This document shows, one piece after another, positions 8,561 to 17,272 of a stretch of 64,000 nt of DNA. The stretch is from Paracoccaceae bacterium (GTDB taxonomy: Bacteria > Pseudomonadota > Alphaproteobacteria > Rhodobacterales > Rhodobacteraceae), in contig JANQRL010000033.1 in the NCBI GenBank assembly GCA_028284605.1, positions 1 to 64,000 on the forward strand, given 5' to 3'. The notes beneath the pieces were generated by a model. That model did no database searches. It saw only the letters and a program-made list of their open reading frames with translations, and was not told the origin of the DNA. Each line of letters opens with the position of its first letter. Within the stretch, counting starts at the first letter, position 1. Made by a program: the position numbers and the translations under genes.

Positions 8561-8895
8561 CCAGACGTTGCTTTCGCCGGCCCAGGTTTGCCCCCTAAGG
8601 TCTTGAGTCGCTTTTTCGGAGCGGGTTCTACTTCCCCGCCCGAATAGCGCCGAAGGCGCCGGGGTCGTCATGGTTGCGCCATTGGTCCGAGCGACCAATG
8701 ACGACGACAGACCGATCCGGCGGGCCGGCGATTGGGTGAGGCTGGGCGCGGAGCTCGGAGCGGGGGAAGTGCTGGGCGGGCACAAAGTGCTGTCGCTCAT
8801 AGGGAAGATCGCCATCCCCCGGTCTGCCGATGCCCGGCTTGTGTCGCGCAATTGGAGTTCGTCACATGCAGAACCGTCGGCGATCCGAGGTGTCC
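8561..8895. other. Non-coding region between convergent mnt and mod operons
   Basis: I find no convincing gene here. The region holds a GCGCC-GAA-GGCGC hairpin (8647-8659) and a perfect 8-bp inverted repeat CATTGGTC-cgagc-GACCAATG (8680-8700). A second pairing, GTCGTCAT (8664-8671) with ATGACGAC (8698-8705), competes with the latter. They could be bidirectional transcription terminators for the two converging operons, though no clear T-run follows. Confidence 0.5.
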
Positions 8896-9990
8896 TCAAC
8901 CCCCACTCAATGCGCCCCCCACATCCTCCGGCGCAATCGCCACCGATTTCACAATGGCGTGGACGGCAACGCCCGGGGCCAGGTCCAGGGCCTGAGCCGA
9001 GCGCCGGGTCACGCGCGCAAGGATCGGACCCGCCGGTGTCTTCAGTGAGACCAGCGCCCCCGGCCCCCGGCCCGTCGTCACCGCCTCGACCTCGCCGGGC
9101 AGGATGTTGAGCGCCGAGAGCCCGCGCGGCACCTCCCGCGACAGGATCACCTCCTGCGCCGCGATCCGGACCCGCAGGCCGGCCCCCGGCGCCTGCCCGA
9201 CCCGCGGCAGGAAAAGCGGCACGCCGCCGGCCTCAAGCTCGCTCAGCCCGTCCTCGTGATGCGCCACCACCCGCGCCTCCAGAACCGCGCCGGCGCCGCG
9301 CACGCCCGCCGGCAGCACCGCCGGATCGGCGAGCACCTCCGCCGCCGGACCCTGCCGGAGGAGCCGGCCGTCTTTGAGGGCCACCACCGTCGTGGCGAGC
9401 CGCGCCACTTCTGCCGGAGCATGGCTGACATAGAGGATCGGAACCTGAGCTTCGTCCCGCAACCGCTCGAAGTAAGGCAGAATTTCCGCCTTTCTGGCCT
9501 CGTCGAGCGCCGCGAGGGGCTCGTCGGCCAGCAGCAGACGCGGTGCCGCCAGAAGCGCGCGCCCGATCGCCACCCGCTGCTTCTCGCCTCCCGAAAGCCG
9601 CCCCGGGCGCCGGTCGAGCAGCGGCCCGAGCCCCAGCATCTCGACCACCCGGTCGGTCTCCGCCCCGGCCCCGGCCCCGGCGAACCAGCGCCCATAGGCG
9701 AGATTCTGGCGCACCGTGAGATGCGGGAACAGCCGCCCGTCCTGAAAGATCGCCCCGATCCGGCGCCGATGCGGCGGCAGGGCGATCCCGCTCCCCGTAT
9801 CCAGCAGCACCTCCCCGTCGAGCACGATGCGCCCCGACCGGGGCCGCAACAGCCCCGCCACCGCGTTCACGATACTGGTCTTGCCCGATCCGGACCGGCC
9901 GAAGAGCACGGTGACCCCCGGCGGCGCCTCGAAGGCCAGATCGAGATCGAACCCCTCGAATCCATGGGTCAGGGAGACCGAGAGCGTCAT
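8896..9990 (-). CDS. modC: Molybdate ABC transporter ATP-binding protein ModC
   Basis: A 364-residue ATPase with Walker A LFGRSGSGKTS near residue 31, signature LSGGEKQR, Walker B LLLADEPLAALD, and a C-terminal Mop/TOBE domain (about residues 290-355) that binds molybdate in ModC proteins. The ATG at 9990 overlaps the modB stop by 4 bp. A longer reading upstream runs through modB and was discarded. It drives uptake of molybdate needed, for example, for the Moco enzyme encoded at 44827-47414. Confidence 0.94.
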   Translation of the reverse strand: MTLSVSLTHGFEGFDLDLAFEAPPGVTVLFGRSGSGKTSIVNAVAGLLRPRSGRIVLDGEVLLDTGSGIALPPHRRRIGAIFQDGRLFPHLTVRQNLAYGRWFAGAGAGAETDRVVEMLGLGPLLDRRPGRLSGGEKQRVAIGRALLAAPRLLLADEPLAALDEARKAEILPYFERLRDEAQVPILYVSHAPAEVARLATTVVALKDGRLLRQGPAAEVLADPAVLPAGVRGAGAVLEARVVAHHEDGLSELEAGGVPLFLPRVGQAPGAGLRVRIAAQEVILSREVPRGLSALNILPGEVEAVTTGRGPGALVSLKTPAGPILARVTRRSAQALDLAPGVAVHAIVKSVAIAPEDVGGALSGG

Positions 9991-10679
9991 GTCCCCGCCA
10001 CCCGCCGCGCCACGCGCCGCCCGACCCATTCCGAAAGAAACAGGGCCCCCATCGCCACCGCGACCGCGATGATCACAAGCCGCAGCGCCGCCGGTTCTCC
10101 GCCCGGCACCTGCAAGAACGCATAGACCGCCGTCGGCAGGGTCTGGGTCTCGCCGGGGATGTTGGAGACGAAGGTGATCGTCGCGCCGAACTCCCCCATC
10201 GCCTTGGCGAAGGCAAGGATCGAGCCGGCGAGGATGCCCGGCAGGATCAGCGGCAGGGTCACGGTCAGGAAGACCCAGGCGCGGGAGGCGCCGAGCGTGG
10301 CCGCGGCCTCCTCCAGCCCCGGATCGACGGCGTCGAGCGAGAGCCGGATCGCCCGGACCATGAGCGGAAAGGCCATCACCGCCGCCGCCAGCGCCGCCCC
10401 GGTCCAGCGGAAGGCAAAGACGATCCCGACCTCCGCCAGGGCGCGCCCGATCGCGCCTTGCGTTCCGAAGGTCAGAAGCAGCAGATAGCCCGTCACGACC
10501 GGTGGAAGAACGAGCGGCAAATGCACGAGACCGTTGAGCAATTGCCGACCCGGGAAGCGCCAGCGAGCAAGCGCGTAGGCGGCCAGAATGCCGAAGGGCA
10601 GGCTCGCCAGAGTGGCCCAGAACGAGACTTTCAGTGACAGCGCCACCGCCTGCCATTCCTCGGGCCCGAGCCAGTCCAT
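9987..10679 (-). CDS. modB: Molybdate ABC transporter permease ModB
   Basis: A 230-residue permease with about five membrane segments and the cytoplasmic EAA loop EEAAATLGASRAWVFLTVTLP contacting ModC. VVTGYLLLLTFG and AMGEFGATITF are typical of ModB. It lies between modA (2-bp gap) and modC (4-bp overlap). No alternative substrate is suggested by context. Confidence 0.94.
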   Translation of the reverse strand: MDWLGPEEWQAVALSLKVSFWATLASLPFGILAAYALARWRFPGRQLLNGLVHLPLVLPPVVTGYLLLLTFGTQGAIGRALAEVGIVFAFRWTGAALAAAVMAFPLMVRAIRLSLDAVDPGLEEAAATLGASRAWVFLTVTLPLILPGILAGSILAFAKAMGEFGATITFVSNIPGETQTLPTAVYAFLQVPGGEPAALRLVIIAVAVAMGALFLSEWVGRRVARRVAGT

Positions 10680-10681
10680 CC

Positions 10682-11455
10682 CTACTCCACCAATACGATG
10701 AAGCCGTGCGCGGTGAAGATCGCCGCCGCCTCGGGGCTCGTCAGATGGGCCAGGAAGGCCGCCGCCTCCGGGCCGCTCCGGGCCAGTCGGGCGACCGGGT
10801 AGAGGATCGGCCCATGGCTCTCCTCCGGGAATGCGGCGAGCACCGCGACCCGGGGCTCGGCGCGCGCATCGGTGGCGTAGACGATGCCGAGCGACGCCTC
10901 GCCACGGGCGACCAGGGCGAGGGCGGCGCGGACATTATCGGTCTGGGCCACCTGCCCCGCCACAGCGTCCCAAAGGCGGAAATGGGTGAGTGCCTGACGT
11001 CCGTAGATCCCCGCCGGCACGGCCTCCACCAGCGCCATGGCAAGCCGACCGCCGCCGAGCAATGCCGTCAGATCGGTCTCAGTATCGAGGGAAACCGGCC
11101 GCGGCCCCGGCGCGGGGGCGATCAGCACGAGCCGGTTACCAAGGAGATCGCGGCGGCTTCCCGGCTCCAGCAGGCCCTCGGCCGCCACGCGATCCATCCA
11201 GTCCGGGCTGGCGGAGAGGAAGATGTCGGCCGGCGCCCCCCGCACGATCTGCCGCGCCAGCGCCGAGGACCCGGCATAGGACAGTGTGACCTCCGCTCCG
11301 GCGCCGGCCTCGAACCCGTCGGCCACGGCGTCGAGCGCGGTCTTCAGGCTCGCGGCGGCGAAGACGGTGACGGCTTCGGCAGCCGCGAAGCCCGGGCTCA
11401 GGCAGATCAGCGCGACCGGACAAAACCGGCGCAAGCGGGCAAGAAGGGCGCTCAT
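10682..11455 (-). CDS. modA: Molybdate-binding periplasmic protein ModA
   Basis: A 257-residue binding protein with a signal peptide (hydrophobic VALICLSPGFAAAEA) and the ModA opening VTVFAAASLKTALDAVA, followed by SYAGSSALARQI with the anion-binding Ser residues. It starts the modABC block; modB begins 2 bp downstream of its stop. Between it and the SufB/D gene is a 110-bp gap without an evident promoter, so it may be transcribed both from upstream and locally. Confidence 0.94.
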   Translation of the reverse strand: MSALLARLRRFCPVALICLSPGFAAAEAVTVFAAASLKTALDAVADGFEAGAGAEVTLSYAGSSALARQIVRGAPADIFLSASPDWMDRVAAEGLLEPGSRRDLLGNRLVLIAPAPGPRPVSLDTETDLTALLGGGRLAMALVEAVPAGIYGRQALTHFRLWDAVAGQVAQTDNVRAALALVARGEASLGIVYATDARAEPRVAVLAAFPEESHGPILYPVARLARSGPEAAAFLAHLTSPEAAAIFTAHGFIVLVE

Positions 11456-11565
11456 GACGGCAGGATGGCGACGCCCCGCGGCAGGCACAAGCCCGGCAAG
11501 CCCGGCCCCCGGAGGGCCGGCCGCCACCCAGGACATCGGTCTGCCGCGCCGCCGGCCGGCCGCAC

Positions 11566-12684
11566 TCACATACCGCCGGATTTCGCCCGGGCGATCATAT
11601 CGACGACCCGGGCCCGCAGACCGGCCGGGATCGCCTCGTTGTCGAGCGACAGGAAGCCCTGCACGATCAGGTTGCGCGCCGCGTCCTCCTCGATGCCGCT
11701 GGCCATCAGATAATCCAGCTTCTCGCTGTCGATCATGCCGACGCTGGCCTCGTGGCTGAGCATCGCGCCCTCGGCGATCGCCTGGAGCGACGGCACCGCG
11801 AGGATCTCTCCGGTATCGTTGAGCTTGAGCCCGTCGCAGCCGAGAAATCCGTTGGTGTCCGCCGCGTCGCCGACCAGCAGCGCGTTGTTCACGATCCGGC
11901 CGCCGGCGGAGACCATCCGCGCCATGTCCTCGGACCGCGCGCCGGCCCCGGTGAGATGGGTTTCGGTCTCGATCACCCGATCTGTGCCCTCGGGCGAGAA
12001 GATGATCGCCTGGCTGACCGCGTTGGTGTCGGCTTCGAGGATCGAATGGGAGCGGCTGACATGCTGACCCACCGGGGCCATCATGATCGCGGTCGACTGG
12101 CTCCGGGCGCCCTGCTCCATCCGCGAATAGCCGTAGGAATAGACCTCCATCGCGGTGCCCCAATGCTCGATCGAGACCGACCGGCAGCTCGACCCGGCGC
12201 GCATATAGGTCTCGCCGATGGAGATATGCCGGCCCTTGTGGACACTGCCCGGCACCGCGGACCCGGCGATCATCTCGACCTCGGCGCCCTCGTCGATCAG
12301 CGTGATGTCATGGGTGAATTGCCGGCCCTGGGGCGTCTCCAGCAGGGTGAAGGTCTGCACCGGCAGCCGCACCTTGGCACCCGGCTTGACCCAGACGAAA
12401 TGGCCCAGCGGGTCGTGCATGTGCTCGGCGACCATCGCGACATGTTCGTTGGCCTCCGGCGAGACCAGGCCGAACATTAGATCCTGGACAAATTCATAGG
12501 TCCGCAGCGCCTCCGCCAGCGGCAGGATCTCGACCCCCGGATCGGTGGCCTCGGCGATCCGCATCTCGCGGTCGGCCAGCACGCCGGTCGCGGCGCGGGC
12601 GGCGGGATCGTCGAATCCGACATCGTGCAGGATGTCGCGTTCTTCATTGCTCAAGCGGGCGGCTGGGTCTGCAACGTCATCCAT
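11566..12684 (-). CDS. SufB/SufD family Fe-S scaffold protein (SmsB-like)
   Basis: A 372-residue SufB/SufD beta-helix protein, shorter than SufB (about 480). The Cys of GCDGLKL aligns with the scaffold Cys of E. coli SufB, and LSHEASVG matches the conserved HEA motif. It is paired with a SufC-like ATPase 29 bp upstream and with no SufD, SufS, SufE, SufU or SufT gene nearby. Such two-gene SufBC modules (called SmsCB in archaea) are thought to assemble Fe-S clusters as SufB2C2. Here the module sits between a metabolite permease and modABC, downstream of a siderophore-interacting protein. Confidence 0.85.
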   Translation of the reverse strand: MDDVADPAARLSNEERDILHDVGFDDPAARAATGVLADREMRIAEATDPGVEILPLAEALRTYEFVQDLMFGLVSPEANEHVAMVAEHMHDPLGHFVWVKPGAKVRLPVQTFTLLETPQGRQFTHDITLIDEGAEVEMIAGSAVPGSVHKGRHISIGETYMRAGSSCRSVSIEHWGTAMEVYSYGYSRMEQGARSQSTAIMMAPVGQHVSRSHSILEADTNAVSQAIIFSPEGTDRVIETETHLTGAGARSEDMARMVSAGGRIVNNALLVGDAADTNGFLGCDGLKLNDTGEILAVPSLQAIAEGAMLSHEASVGMIDSEKLDYLMASGIEEDAARNLIVQGFLSLDNEAIPAGLRARVVDMIARAKSGGM

Positions 12685-12713
12685 CTTTGCTTCCTTTCAG
12701 GACGGTCCGGCGG

Positions 12714-13424
12714 TCAGGCCGCGGGGATTGTGTAGCCTTCGGTCTGGATATGGCCGAAGAGCTCATGAGGATCGCCGGAATGCAGCAGCCGGCCCTCCTT
12801 GATGATATGGGCGCGATCCGCCTTCACATGGCTGAGGATCAGCCCGGTATGGGTGATCACCAGGCCGGAGCAGGTCCGCCCGGACCGGTCCGGCGCGCCG
12901 ACCACGCGGCGGATCGCATCGCCGACCGCGATCACATGCTCCAGATCGACCCCGCTCTCGGGCTCGTCGAAGAGCAGCAGGCGCGGGTCCTGAAGCACCA
13001 GTTTGAGCACCTCCCAGCGTTTGATCTCACCCCCCGAGAAGCCGACATTCATGTCGCGGTCGAGAAACCCGGTGAGGTCGAGCGCCGCCGCCTCGGTCTC
13101 GAGCGCCGCCACGGCACCGAGGGCGGCGGCGAAACTGCGGACCGTCACCCCGTCGAGGCTCGGCGGGCGCTGATAGGCCAGCCCGATGCCCAGTTCGGCC
13201 CGCTCGGTCAGATCGAGCGACTGGATCGGGGTGCCGGCGAAGATAATCTCGCCGGAAACGACCTCGAAGGGCGGCAGGCCCATGATCGTGGCCAAGAGGC
13301 TCGACTTGCCCGAGCCGTTCGGACCGAGCAACACATGCAACTCGCCTTCCGGCAGGTGCAGATCGATGTCGCGGAGGATCACATTGTCCCCGATGGCAAC
13401 GGTGAGGTTGCGGATTTCAAGCAT
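12714..13424 (-). CDS. sufC: SufC-like ABC ATPase
   Basis: A 236-residue soluble ATPase. Walker A is GPNGSGKSS, the signature is FSGGEIKRWEVL (SufC type, with E-x-KR after SGG), and Walker B is LLLFDEPESGVDLEH. The next gene encodes its SufB/D partner. I use ATG 13424, preceded by AAAGGG; a TTG ten codons upstream is possible. SufC hydrolyses ATP to open the SufB/D scaffold for Fe-S assembly. The signature separates it from transport ATPases, and no permease is near. Confidence 0.88.
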   Translation of the reverse strand: MLEIRNLTVAIGDNVILRDIDLHLPEGELHVLLGPNGSGKSSLLATIMGLPPFEVVSGEIIFAGTPIQSLDLTERAELGIGLAYQRPPSLDGVTVRSFAAALGAVAALETEAAALDLTGFLDRDMNVGFSGGEIKRWEVLKLVLQDPRLLLFDEPESGVDLEHVIAVGDAIRRVVGAPDRSGRTCSGLVITHTGLILSHVKADRAHIIKEGRLLHSGDPHELFGHIQTEGYTIPAA

Positions 13425-13515
13425 TCTGAGCAGCCCTTTTTCTGTCGGTTTCAATGGAGAACGGGACCGGTCCCGGTGATATGACGCAAATCAACTTGCC
13501 GGCCGATTTCGCCCT

Positions 13516-14490
13516 TCATGAGAGACGCCTTTCCGACGCGGTCCAGGCCCGCGCCGCGAGCACGGCGAGGGAGCCGAGGATCATCACCGCGCCGAACCCG
13601 GTGCTCCAGGTCAGGACCGATATCGGCGCGAGCCATCCGGCCTGCGCCGCACCGGTCTCGAGGATCATGCTGGTGAGCGGCAGCGCCGCCATGCCGGCAA
13701 GGTAGTTCGAGGTCTTGACCCGGTGGATTGCCCGCATCGCCGGAAACATCGACGGTCCCCGCAGCCCAATGCCGACGAGGATCGCGGCGCCCCAGAGCAT
13801 CGGGTCGAGCACCATGAGGGGGTCGGAAATCCAGGCCAGCTCGCCGGGCACGACCCGCGCCACTCCCGGCCAGATCTGTGCCAGTGCGCCGAGGCCCGTG
13901 GCGGCCAGCAGCATGACCAGCGCGCTCGCGAGCAGCATCGCCCCGGTCAGCGCGGCGCGCTGGCGTCGGTCGTCGGTCTGGTTCATCGGATGCAGTTCGG
14001 CGATCAGAGTGGAGAACACGACGCAAAGCTCGGACAGGATCATGAAGACCAGCGCCGGATTGCGAAACCCGTCCTCCAGCGTCACCGCGAGCGCGACCAT
14101 GCCGGCCAGGATCATCAGATGGCCGGGCAACTCGCCGATCCGCGGCACCCGGGACATCACCAGCCAGAGCACCAGGACACTGGTCGGCACCGACAGGATC
14201 GCCAGAAAGGCCGCGTTCGCCGCCGTCGTATGGAGCAGCGCCGCGGTGAAGAATGCCGCCGTCGCCACCCGCAGCACGCCGTAGAGCCAGGTCACCGGAT
14301 CGCGCAGCGTCCGCCAGACCCCTTTCGGGCGACCCGAGACCAGCATCAGCACCGCACCGCCGGCCATCATCTGAATGAAGGTGAAGAGCCAGGGGTCGAG
14401 GCCGGTATTGACCAGGATGATCCGGCTGGCGACCAGCAGCGCCGACCAGCTCAGCAGCGCCGTCGCAACGATCAGGATCGGGGAGGACAT
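13516..14490 (-). CDS. EamA/DMT-family membrane transporter
   Basis: A 324-residue membrane protein with about ten hydrophobic segments in two halves, as in EamA (drug/metabolite) exporters. The N-terminal SWSALLVASRIIL and second-half helices are typical. No substrate can be read from sequence. It lies in the minus-strand run after the siderophore-interacting and small secreted proteins (42-bp gap) and 91 bp before sufC. A role in export of a siderophore or metabolite is only a guess from neighbours. Confidence 0.8.
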   Translation of the reverse strand: MSSPILIVATALLSWSALLVASRIILVNTGLDPWLFTFIQMMAGGAVLMLVSGRPKGVWRTLRDPVTWLYGVLRVATAAFFTAALLHTTAANAAFLAILSVPTSVLVLWLVMSRVPRIGELPGHLMILAGMVALAVTLEDGFRNPALVFMILSELCVVFSTLIAELHPMNQTDDRRQRAALTGAMLLASALVMLLAATGLGALAQIWPGVARVVPGELAWISDPLMVLDPMLWGAAILVGIGLRGPSMFPAMRAIHRVKTSNYLAGMAALPLTSMILETGAAQAGWLAPISVLTWSTGFGAVMILGSLAVLAARAWTASERRLS

Positions 14491-14532
14491 CGGGCGATCT
14501 CCGGGGGTCTGCGCGCTCCGGGGTCCGTCGCG

Positions 14533-14943
14533 TCAAGGCCCCGCCTCTTCGGCCACCGGCGCCATGCCGACAATCCGGGCCGCACATTCCTCCTTCGGCG
14601 AGAAACTGGCATCGAACCGGCAGGCGCCGACGATGAAGACATATTCCGTCGCCTCGTCGCAGGGCGCGTTCGGCGCCTCGAAGAGCCGGGTGGCGCTTTC
14701 GCCGGGCGCCAGGTCGAGAAACGACATCCCGCGGCTCCGCGCCACCTGTTCGCCATCGATCATAGAGGCGACGAAGCCGTTGATCTCGGTCAGATGCGCG
14801 TCGCTGTCATTGGTCATGGTGAGCGTCACGCCGCAATAATACTCGCGAAAGCTGGTTCCCTCGAATTCCAGCCGATAATCGGCCTGCACCGTCGCGGGAA
14901 GCGCCGCCGCCAGCGCGGCGGCAAGGGACAGGGAACGGGTCAT
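14533..14943 (-). CDS. Small secreted protein of unknown function
   Basis: A 136-residue protein with a clear Sec signal peptide (MTRSLSLAAALAAALPATVQA) and a mature part with four or five cysteines, including EYYCGVT, NAPCDEA and VGACRF. It overlaps the siderophore-interacting protein gene by 4 bp, so it belongs to that unit. I do not recognise a family. Another small secreted protein of similar size heads the ExbBD-TonB operon at 19344, suggesting periplasmic accessory proteins of iron uptake; that is inference. Confidence 0.75.
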   Translation of the reverse strand: MTRSLSLAAALAAALPATVQADYRLEFEGTSFREYYCGVTLTMTNDSDAHLTEINGFVASMIDGEQVARSRGMSFLDLAPGESATRLFEAPNAPCDEATEYVFIVGACRFDASFSPKEECAARIVGMAPVAEEAGP

Positions 14944-15791
14944 CCGGAACCTCCATCGATGCGGGCGAGCCGGGCCTCGTCGGCCTCGGCCTCCTCGCGT
15001 TTCACCTTCTGATGGGCGTCCTCGGCCAGGCCGATCCGCCAGTAGCCCGAGGCATAGACATCGCGCCGGTCGAGCCCACGCTCGCCGCGCAGGTAAAGCC
15101 GCAGGTCGCGCACCACCCCGGTCTCGCCGGCGACCATCGTCGCCATCCGCCCTGCCGGCCAGGGCATCGCCCGGATCATCTCGACCTGCCGCAACGACCG
15201 GTGATGGGGGTCGGCATGGATGATCCAGTGCTGCGAGATGCCGGCGGGGGCCGCAATCTCCTGGCGGTCCTCGGCGCTGGTGATCTCGAAGATCGCGATG
15301 CCCGTCGCCCCGCACGGCAGCGCTTCGAGGCTCGCCGCGGCGACCGGCAGCGCCGACATATCGGCGGCAATGAGGTAGAAATCCGCCTCGAGATCGGTCA
15401 GTTTCGGCGCCCCCGGGCCGGCGAAGCCCAGGACATCCCCCGGCTGCGCGCGGCCGGCCCAGGCCGAGGCCGGGCCTTCATCGCCATGGGCCACGAAATC
15501 GATATCGATCTCGCAAGCGTCGGGCCGGGCATGACGGATCGTATAGGTCCGGGTCACCGGCCGGGGACCGTCGATGAGCTGCCGGGCGAAGGTATCCCTG
15601 CCCTGGCCCGGTTCGGGCAGCATGATCTTGCAATGACCGCCGGCGCGGTCCGCCGGGATGTCGCCGAGCGACGGCGCGGTCAGAGTCACGCGGATCATGT
15701 TCGGCGTCAGGCGCCGCGCCGCCGACACCGTGAGCAGCCGGGGCGGCCGCCGGGGCGGGGTCGGGTTCGGGATCGATTGGTCGTTCGGCAT
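14940..15791 (-). CDS. Siderophore-interacting protein (FAD/NADPH ferric reductase)
   Basis: A 283-residue flavoprotein of the ViuB/SIP family: the FAD-binding RTYTIRHARPD motif is near residue 93, and the C-terminal YASGYWRIGL is diagnostic. Such proteins reduce ferric siderophores or heme-iron in the cytoplasm. I start at ATG 15791, preceded by GAGGTTGAC; an upstream extension of 47 residues lacks family similarity. A CGA-N9-TCA iron box lies 93 bp upstream, and the gene probably heads the minus-strand run down to modC. Confidence 0.9.
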   Translation of the reverse strand: MPNDQSIPNPTPPRRPPRLLTVSAARRLTPNMIRVTLTAPSLGDIPADRAGGHCKIMLPEPGQGRDTFARQLIDGPRPVTRTYTIRHARPDACEIDIDFVAHGDEGPASAWAGRAQPGDVLGFAGPGAPKLTDLEADFYLIAADMSALPVAAASLEALPCGATGIAIFEITSAEDRQEIAAPAGISQHWIIHADPHHRSLRQVEMIRAMPWPAGRMATMVAGETGVVRDLRLYLRGERGLDRRDVYASGYWRIGLAEDAHQKVKREEAEADEARLARIDGGSG

Positions 15792-15883
15792 GTCAACCTC
15801 AGTTGCTGTAGCGCGCCAATGACCGCCGGCCGGGTTCTCGAGAGGCCGACATGCGTCACCGAAACGCGCGATCCGGGAGAGTC

Positions 15884-15898
15884 CGATAGAAAAGGTCA
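15884..15898. promoter_or_regulatory. Iron-box candidate upstream of siderophore-interacting protein
   Basis: CGATAGAAAAGGTCA fits CGA-N9-TCA, the same form as three other sites in the iron region (16304, 19223, 25719). The flanks also agree with the 16304 site (CCGA...GTCAGAAA). It resembles the alphaproteobacterial iron-responsive operator TGA-N9-TCA (RirA type) or the Iron-Rhodo box. Confidence 0.6.
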
Positions 15899-16451
15899 GA
15901 AATAAAATCGGCCATTCCCGGGGCATTTGCAAGCCGCTATCGACCGGTTGCCGGCGCTGCGAACATACCGCCGAACCACCGGTTTCCGGCCGTCAGGCCC
16001 CCGGTCCCGGCCGCGGCTCAGGCGCCCCGGCGCGCTTGCTCGACCTGAACACGAAGAAAGCAGAGCAAAGAGCCGGATAGACCTAGATTCTGGCGGTCCA
16101 GAGTTGGGGAGCAGAGCACGTCCGGCTTTCGGTGTGAGACGGACTTTCGACCAGGACTCTGTTGGGCGGTAGCCTGAACACGCTTGCAGACGCGCCCGGC
16201 CCTTTTAACAGAGCACCGGGCTCCGCGACGAACGCGCCGTCCCGATTACGCTTGGCCCGACTGCGCCTTGCTGACGCAGGCAGAGATCGCGCCTTGTTTA
16301 ATCCGACAAAAACAGTCAGAAAAATCGAACCCAAGCGACGCCACCGATGGCTAGCCCGGACTTCACGCACCCCGCCGCGCTTGCGCGGCCCTGCTCCGGG
16401 ATCGGTGGCGGCGGACACCGCCTCGGTCCGGAAAACCGGTCGGGAGACGCC
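15899..16451. other. Non-coding region between divergent iron genes
   Basis: Apart from the iron box at 16304-16318, I see no gene, RNA or strong repeat in this 550-bp stretch. Short open frames lack ribosome binding sites and recognisable content. Confidence 0.5.
16304..16318. promoter_or_regulatory. Iron-box candidate upstream of the 16452 gene
   Basis: CGACAAAAACAGTCA fits CGA-N9-TCA with an A-rich core and the flank TCAGAAAAA shared with the 15884 site. It is in the same orientation relative to the downstream plus-strand gene as the hmuS site is to hmuS. Confidence 0.6.
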
Positions 16452-16967
16452 ATGAGAAAGATCGACAGATTGCCCTGCGGCCGCGTGCCGGACACCAAGG
16501 ACTGCGACCTGTCAAGCCTGGGGCTGTCGCTCGAGGAAGAGGTGACGCTGACCGTCGCGCGGCTCTTCTTTCAGAGTTTCTGCACCCCCGACAGCATGGC
16601 CTGGATCGGCGCCATGGCCGAGGCGGAGGCGCGGTTCGGACCCGAGGAGGGCCCGCTGGTCGCGGCGCGGCTTCTGGGCGCCTTGCAGGCGATCCGGCGC
16701 GCGCGGCGCTCGACCTTTCTGTTCAACAATCCCGGCTGCCCCGGCTGCTCCGCCATCGCCACCGAGCACGAGCGGCGCCTGATCGTCGCCATCGCCGCCC
16801 TGCGCCGCGGCGATGAGGGCCGGGCCCGGATCGAGGTGATGATGCTCTGCGAGGGCAATCCGGGCGACCGGGTTGTCACCGCCCTGACCGCGCTGGCGCG
16901 GACGCTCGGCATCGAGGCGCCGGCGCCGACAGAGCCGGCGCAAGATAGCGTGGCCGTCCCGCAATGA
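16452..16967 (+). CDS. Unknown protein with CPGC motif in iron locus
   Basis: A 171-residue soluble protein starting at ATG 16452 behind GGGAGA. I recognise no family. Its middle holds FNNPGCPGCSAIATEHERRL, an exposed CxxC followed by His/Glu, which could bind a metal or a cluster; other cysteines are at CGRVPDTKDC near the start and MLCEGNPGD. It stands alone, preceded by an iron box, between the siderophore-interacting and heme-degradation operons, so a role in iron or heme handling is suggested by context only. Confidence 0.7.
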   Translation: MRKIDRLPCGRVPDTKDCDLSSLGLSLEEEVTLTVARLFFQSFCTPDSMAWIGAMAEAEARFGPEEGPLVAARLLGALQAIRRARRSTFLFNNPGCPGCSAIATEHERRLIVAIAALRRGDEGRARIEVMMLCEGNPGDRVVTALTALARTLGIEAPAPTEPAQDSVAVPQ

Positions 16968-17272
16968 GACGCGCCGGCCCAGTCTCTCGCGCCGGGGCGC
17001 CCCTGCGCGCCGAGGAGACCGGCCCGGCCCGCGATGTACTGACCGCCCTGACCGGCGGCCGAACCGAGGCGGCGCCGGTGCGCTCCGGACAGGATCTCTG
17101 CGCGATACGGGACGGCCCGCACGGTCCTATGCGCGGCCGGCCGCGCCCGATGCTGCGGGTGGTGCGTAGGGCGCCGCCCGTCTCCACACTTCGCCGTGGC
17201 GGGCCGGACACGCCTGCCCGGCGCGCGGTCTTTCGCCCCGCCGGCTTTTAACGCGCGACCACGGCGCGCCGG
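16968..17272. other. GC-rich spacer between convergent genes
   Basis: This 305-bp stretch separates the plus-strand 16452 gene from the minus-strand hydrolase. I see no gene, clear terminator or repeat in it. Confidence 0.45.

Noticed and set aside
8561-8895. Small gene between mntD and modC
   Set aside because: Open frames here lack ribosome binding sites, have biased low-complexity content, and run into the opposite-strand modC gene.
10682-11565. Molybdenum-cofactor riboswitch upstream of modA
   Set aside because: The 110-bp gap is too short and shows no recognisable Moco-RNA helices or loops.
11456-12163. N-terminal extension of modA across the SufB/D gene
   Set aside because: The SufB/D frame is clearly coding; the modA signal peptide starts at 11455, so the extension is spurious.
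15899-16451. HemP-type small hemin-uptake gene or tRNA
   Set aside because: I could not find a HemP-like peptide or a cloverleaf-type pattern in this intergenic stretch.
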